From Cristatella mucedo (taxonomy: Eukaryota > Bryozoa > Phylactolaemata > Cristatellidae): a stretch of 64,000 nucleotides of DNA. Position numbers and translations under genes: made by a program. Shown here piece by piece: positions 59,872 through 64,000 of the stretch. The DNA lies in contig WPIO01000050.1 in assembly GCA_009760855.2 (NCBI GenBank), forward strand, positions 2,197,501 to 2,261,500, in the 5' to 3' direction. Each line of letters starts with the position of its first letter. The stretch's first letter is position 1. The notes below the pieces were generated by a model. It saw only the letters and a list, made by a program, of their open reading frames with translations. It ran no database searches and was not told the origin of the DNA.

Positions 59872-59908
59872 CCTAACCCTAACCCTTGACCCTAACCAAT
59901 AACCCTTA
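59872..59908. repeat. Short telomere-like CCCTAA patch
   Basis: CTAACCCTAACCC, then GACCCTAACC and AATAACCCTTA: about two and a half perfect CCCTAA units plus variants, corresponding to the TTAGGG metazoan telomere motif. Short enough to be chance or an interstitial telomeric relic. Confidence 0.6.
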
Positions 59909-60844
59909 TACTTCCGTTCACCCTTATGCGTCACTTTCCGTGACCAAATATCTTGAAATTGCTCTCAGCAGTCCATTTTTCCAAATTCGTCACCGTCTTC
60001 TATCCAGTGGGGGTCTTGCCGTCAGTGGATTGCTTTAAGAAGGCAAATGAACGGAGGCGTCTGCTTTGCAACCTGCCGTAAGATGCCACTCTTAGAAGGC
60101 GTAGTACTTACTGTTTCTTTACGAGCAATGCAACACTTCAGCTTCCTAATATTGGGGCGCCCCGGCATTCCTAGCCGCTACACCAGGGCTAAATAAGTGC
60201 CCTTCCAGACTCTAGGCGATGGACATCTTTTGTTAATGTTTTGAAAATGCCACCTTATTTATTGTTTGTTAATGTTCGTGCGCTAATTACGCTCACTGTT
60301 AAGATGGCTCCCTAAACTAGCTTTCTAAAGCTTCATAACGGCGATACAAATGCTAGGAATTGGGCAGATGCGTTTAGCACCGCGAAAGAAGTAAAAAGAA
60401 CAATAACCTAACGAAGTAAAGCAAAATTGTTGTCCGGAAATTGTCACCACATTTCGTTACAGCAAGGCAAAGAAAACGGACTGCAAATTATTTGGGACGC
60501 ATGTCAATCAAGGACCAACGAGCGCTTACCTGACAGGTTCAAGAAAGGTTCTGTCCCTTTAAACATCGTGTTTAATTGTTAGTGTATTTCTTACTTGTGG
60601 GCTGAACTACACAGCAAACGCCTAGACGCCCGCTTAGATGTGTATCGTCGTCCCATGCATGACCCTTAGCAAAATTACCGTCAGGAATGACAAGCCAGCA
60701 ATTGATCAAAGAACACTCTGTTACATAGTCCTCAAGCCAACCACCTCATTAATTTGACGGAGGCTGTATTTAACTAAGGACTTCCCGTTTATAAAAAAGT
60801 GAAAAGTAAAGTACAGGACAGCTGATTCCACAGACTCAATAATA

Positions 60845-60962
60845 ATATAGCGGCAGAAGATCCCGAGGCCATCACTCGTGCTTGCAGTAATGAATTGCCT
60901 GCTGCAGGACTCGAATCCCTACCTGGCTAGCATCTTAGCCCTGGGCTAAGATCATGGGCAAA
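60845..60962 (-). mobile_element. SINE-B
   Basis: ATATAGCGGCAGAAGATCCC, CATCACTCGTGCTTGCAG and GCAGGACTCGAATCCCTACC keep family order on the minus strand; the head is diverged. Confidence 0.75.
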
Positions 60963-62547
60963 TGGAGCTAAGCACCGTTTATTGGCTCGATCTTCCCGGT
61001 CAGCTGCACTGCAGTGTCATACTTAGAATACCATGTCAGTTTGGGTACCATGTCAGACTGTTGGAGTGGCACTCAACCTTGTGTAAGATTCCTGAACAGC
61101 TTAAGGTACCGGCGATTCGTAGGGCACTAAGAGACTATTTTGTGGTGTCTGTCACAGCAGCTAATTGTATCGCTAAAAAAGGGCATATGGCTCACCTTCA
61201 ATAGTATCTTGTAAGCAGCTAGCCGACCTTCTACTAGTTTCCAAGAACCGGTCCCTAAACGAACCCTCTGCACACCCGTCGTAAGCATCACAAAAGCCCA
61301 AACTTCCATGCAAAGCCCAGTTAAAAAGTACAACATTAAAGGCAGCAGATTATTGATTTTCAAGGGAAAACTTTGAATAAGCATCAGTATGTGGAGATGC
61401 CTCGCGAGAGTAACATCAAGAGTAAGAAGCCCACACGCTAGGGACAGATTTTTATTCGAAAAAGCAAGCATTCATCAATAGTAAGGTAAGTTGTACTCGT
61501 GTAAAAATGAATACTTTTTCATGCATCTAGCAACAATAAAAGGTCGACTGAAGTCTTACAGATCTAATTAAGTATTAACACCAAGCCACTTAGATATGGA
61601 ACACATAACGTGAGAGGAAATACGAATGCCAGTCAAAAGCCCAAGTGTGCACATGCACAGTCAGCAGCACACGAGTGCGGTGGGGCGAAGGGTCATGAGG
61701 AGCACTGAACCAGGACACGGAGCTTCAGAAAGCAGGGTAGCAGCACAGAACAGCAAGCAGGAGGCCAGGCAACGGCCTACAGTGGAGAGATGACGTCATC
61801 ACTGAGCAATCGGCCAGCCTCACCAGTAACGGCTGTCTGAGCCCTATGTAGTAACTGCAGCCAGCACAGGCTGGACTGACGAACGGTGGTTTCGCTTGAG
61901 TAGCCAAGAGCCGAGTTGGGTGGCAGCAGCAGCGGCAGGCTACACACGAGCAGCAGTACGACGAGCTTACAACGGGCAACAAGGTCGGTCAGTGTGAAAG
62001 AGCCAAGCGTCTCTCCGGGAGCGTTTACTCTGAAAAAATGAGAAAGGAAGCACAGTCAGCTCGTCCGTACGAGCAGGAGCAGATGCACCACTCTTGCAGT
62101 GACAGCGTCTGCAGCTGGGAGTGCCAAAAGCCCGCCCTGCCCTAGTCCTGCCCCAGCCCTTCCTTCCCTTAACCCACTACCAGCCAGCATTTCCAAACAC
62201 TTGAGCCATAGCCACAGCCAACATAAGTACAGAGCGAATGACATTCCACGCCCCTACTTGCATTGACAATCGAAGCTTCCTATCTCTCTCTCTCCTCTCT
62301 CGGGGCAGGGCCCAAACATCTGCATCAAGCTCTACCGGAATGTTGTAAGGTCACTGGGCCGTCTGGGCATCCTCACTAGCTCGCGGTCATTTGGTGTGCC
62401 CTCTCCTGAGTGCCAGCCTAAAGAATGCTGCAACTGTTTCACATACGTAGCACGAAAGCGGTCAGCGAGACTTTCGAACGTGACGTCTCTTGCTTTGTAC
62501 AAAGCTGGATGTGGAGCCTTGCACAGGGGAGGGCGGCTCATAGACTA

Positions 62548-62598
62548 CCGATCATTGCTTCCTTTCCAGCATATGTAAATTGCCTAGACATAAATGTT
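62548..62598 (+). mobile_element. Short LINE-B tail remnant
   Basis: CGATCATTGCTTCCTTTCC, AGCATATGTAAATTGCC and TAGACATAAATG match the beginning of the tail; the stem-loop distal half is lost. Confidence 0.55.
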
Positions 62599-62689
62599 TG
62601 CTAGAGGAGGCTTAGTGAACTCATGGCAACAGAGCTGGTCAGTGGTGGCCATACAAAATGATAACTAGCATCGGTGCTAAGCTGGTTGT

Positions 62690-62770
62690 GGCATCTGTTT
62701 GCCCACTGCAGGCTCACAAACCTACGACATTCGAATTGCAAGGGTACGCTCCAATATTCTTAATCTATAG
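62690..62770 (-). mobile_element. SINE-B fragment
   Basis: TTTGCCCACTGCAGGCTCAC, AAACCTACGACATTCGAATT and GCAAGGGTACGCTCC follow the SINE-B head on the minus strand, diverged. Confidence 0.5.
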
Positions 62771-64000
62771 CTCGAAGCCCATTGAGCTGAATACGACATA
62801 ACGTCCTAAGCATAAACCCAGACAGGGATCAGACGTAAGTCACCATCTTTGCAAAATTGGTTTCTTTGGCAAAAAGTAGTCAGATAAAATACCCACCCCA
62901 ATAAAGATCGCTCGAAATGCCGAGGCTGCATGTATGTATCTTTTCTGTATTAACTGCGGATAAATAATCTTGCGACAGTTACTTTATACTCCTTAGTGCA
63001 AGGTTGTTTCCTAAAACTGGCATGTCGTTATGGTCAATCCATCTCAATAGCATCTGCCAGGGATGTAACTGAGATGTTGCCAATAATATGCCAAGCCTAG
63101 GTTTGGCCTAGATGACTTATCCCACGAGAGGCTGAAGGATAGGACCACCGCGAGCACCACAATGAATATATTTGAGGCAGGCTAGCAGCCAGGAATAAAT
63201 TGAAAGAAATATGACACCTAAATACCAGGGTACAAATATCCAACTAGTGAGAGAATGAGAAGGAATGCCAATAAATGGCGATTTTCGCAGCCAACCAAAG
63301 CGATAGTAATAATAAGACGTTTACTTAGGGGCCTAATTTAACTATATCTCCATCTATGTGCTCTACAACTCACTGAAAAAAATGCAGTAATCAAGAGTTA
63401 ATGACATGCAAGTTAGAATGGATAGGCAGCATGCAAAAACATACCCAGGCACGATTAGACCAGCAAGCAGAAATACAAACAAAGATAATAAGGGCCACTT
63501 GTGAGTAGGACCCATAGTTGGAGAAATGCACTGAATCATGCACAGGAAAGCACAAACAACACAACAAAATACTCGACGTGACACACATAAAGCTCAGCAG
63601 ATCAGACGCGTATCATTTACAGCAGATTTCTTAAAATGATGAAAAGTTAATGCAGGTAGTGACAAAATCCAGAAGCAAGTGCCAGAATTTAGAATTTAGC
63701 GACCTGCAAGCCAGAGAGGAAAGTAGAGTTGGAAGGATACTTGACAGGGAGCTCAGATAGAGGTGGTTCGACATGGCTACGCAAACGGTTGTCTTTTTTG
63801 ACAATGAATCGGTGAGATAAATCAATGTGAATTGCAAAGCTATTATCCTTAACGATTCAGTTCTCTATGTGCTAGTCTCTGCTCTACTTTTAGTACTGTA
63901 TTCAACATTGTCTATCTTCGGCACTGAGGTCATGGGGGGGTTCTCATCACTAGACGTACACAAGAACTTTAACTGCTGCTGACACTGCCAGGTAGAGCAA

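Larger units (their letters stand above)
60963..64000. other. Mostly unique sequence without recognised genes
   Basis: Only a SINE-B fragment (62690) and a LINE-B remnant (62548) were recognised. A minus frame at 61127-61471 (114 codons, hydrophobic) has no family motif. Confidence 0.4.

Noticed and set aside
61127-61471. Hydrophobic 114-codon minus frame
   Set aside because: No family motif or splice context. Kept only as a note.

Overview
This is eukaryotic, almost certainly invertebrate metazoan, genomic DNA. It has no long conserved open reading frame, no operon structure and no bacterial signals. It is dense in dinucleotide microsatellites, carries decayed L2/CR1-like non-LTR retrotransposons (LINEs) and tRNA-headed SINEs, and has a large CpG-rich block like an unmethylated promoter. 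One conserved gene is visible through two splice-joined exons. The species cannot be fixed from this sequence.

The one gene I can support lies on the minus strand. A first coding exon (41490-41609) and a second exon (21736-21887) join in phase 0 across a 19.6 kb intron into one complete PDZ domain. Its features (PWG carboxylate loop, PLQVAK strand, GGKA, GDYVLRVND) are closest to the N-terminal PDZ domains of the Shroom and synaptopodin-2 families of actin-associated proteins. Exon 1 sits in a CpG-rich block (about 40.48-46.26 kb), the likely promoter and 5' UTR region. Downstream exons were not identified and probably lie beyond position 1, or are too short or diverged to recognise.

Layout: 1-21.7 kb is downstream intron or flank, with microsatellites and SINE/LINE fragments and no recognisable exon. 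21.9-41.5 kb is the large first intron, filled with LINE-A and LINE-B copies, SINE-A copies, a 1.27 kb polypyrimidine block, a 13-bp minisatellite and a CCCT tetranucleotide array. 40.5-46.3 kb is the CpG-rich promoter region. 46.5-55.1 kb is a second cluster of LINE/SINE copies, several nested. 55.1-60 kb is moderately CpG-rich with a duplicated unknown repeat, an unassigned open frame and a short telomere-like CCCTAA patch. 60-64 kb is mostly featureless.

Four dispersed repeat families were reconstructed by comparing copies inside the window. LINE-A encodes an L2/CR1-type reverse transcriptase C-terminus and has a 3' end ending in an ACATTAC-like tail. LINE-B has an endonuclease plus reverse transcriptase, and a 3' end with a stem-loop followed by ATT repeats. 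SINE-A has a tRNA-like head and a tail resembling that of LINE-B. SINE-B is a second tRNA-headed family. The most interesting observations are the shared SINE-A/LINE-B 3' stem-loop, a GA microsatellite expanded inside that stem-loop, two copies of the same chimeric LINE junction, nested insertions with short target duplications, and the CTG/GA repeats just inside the second intron of the PDZ gene. I found no clearly novel biological system.
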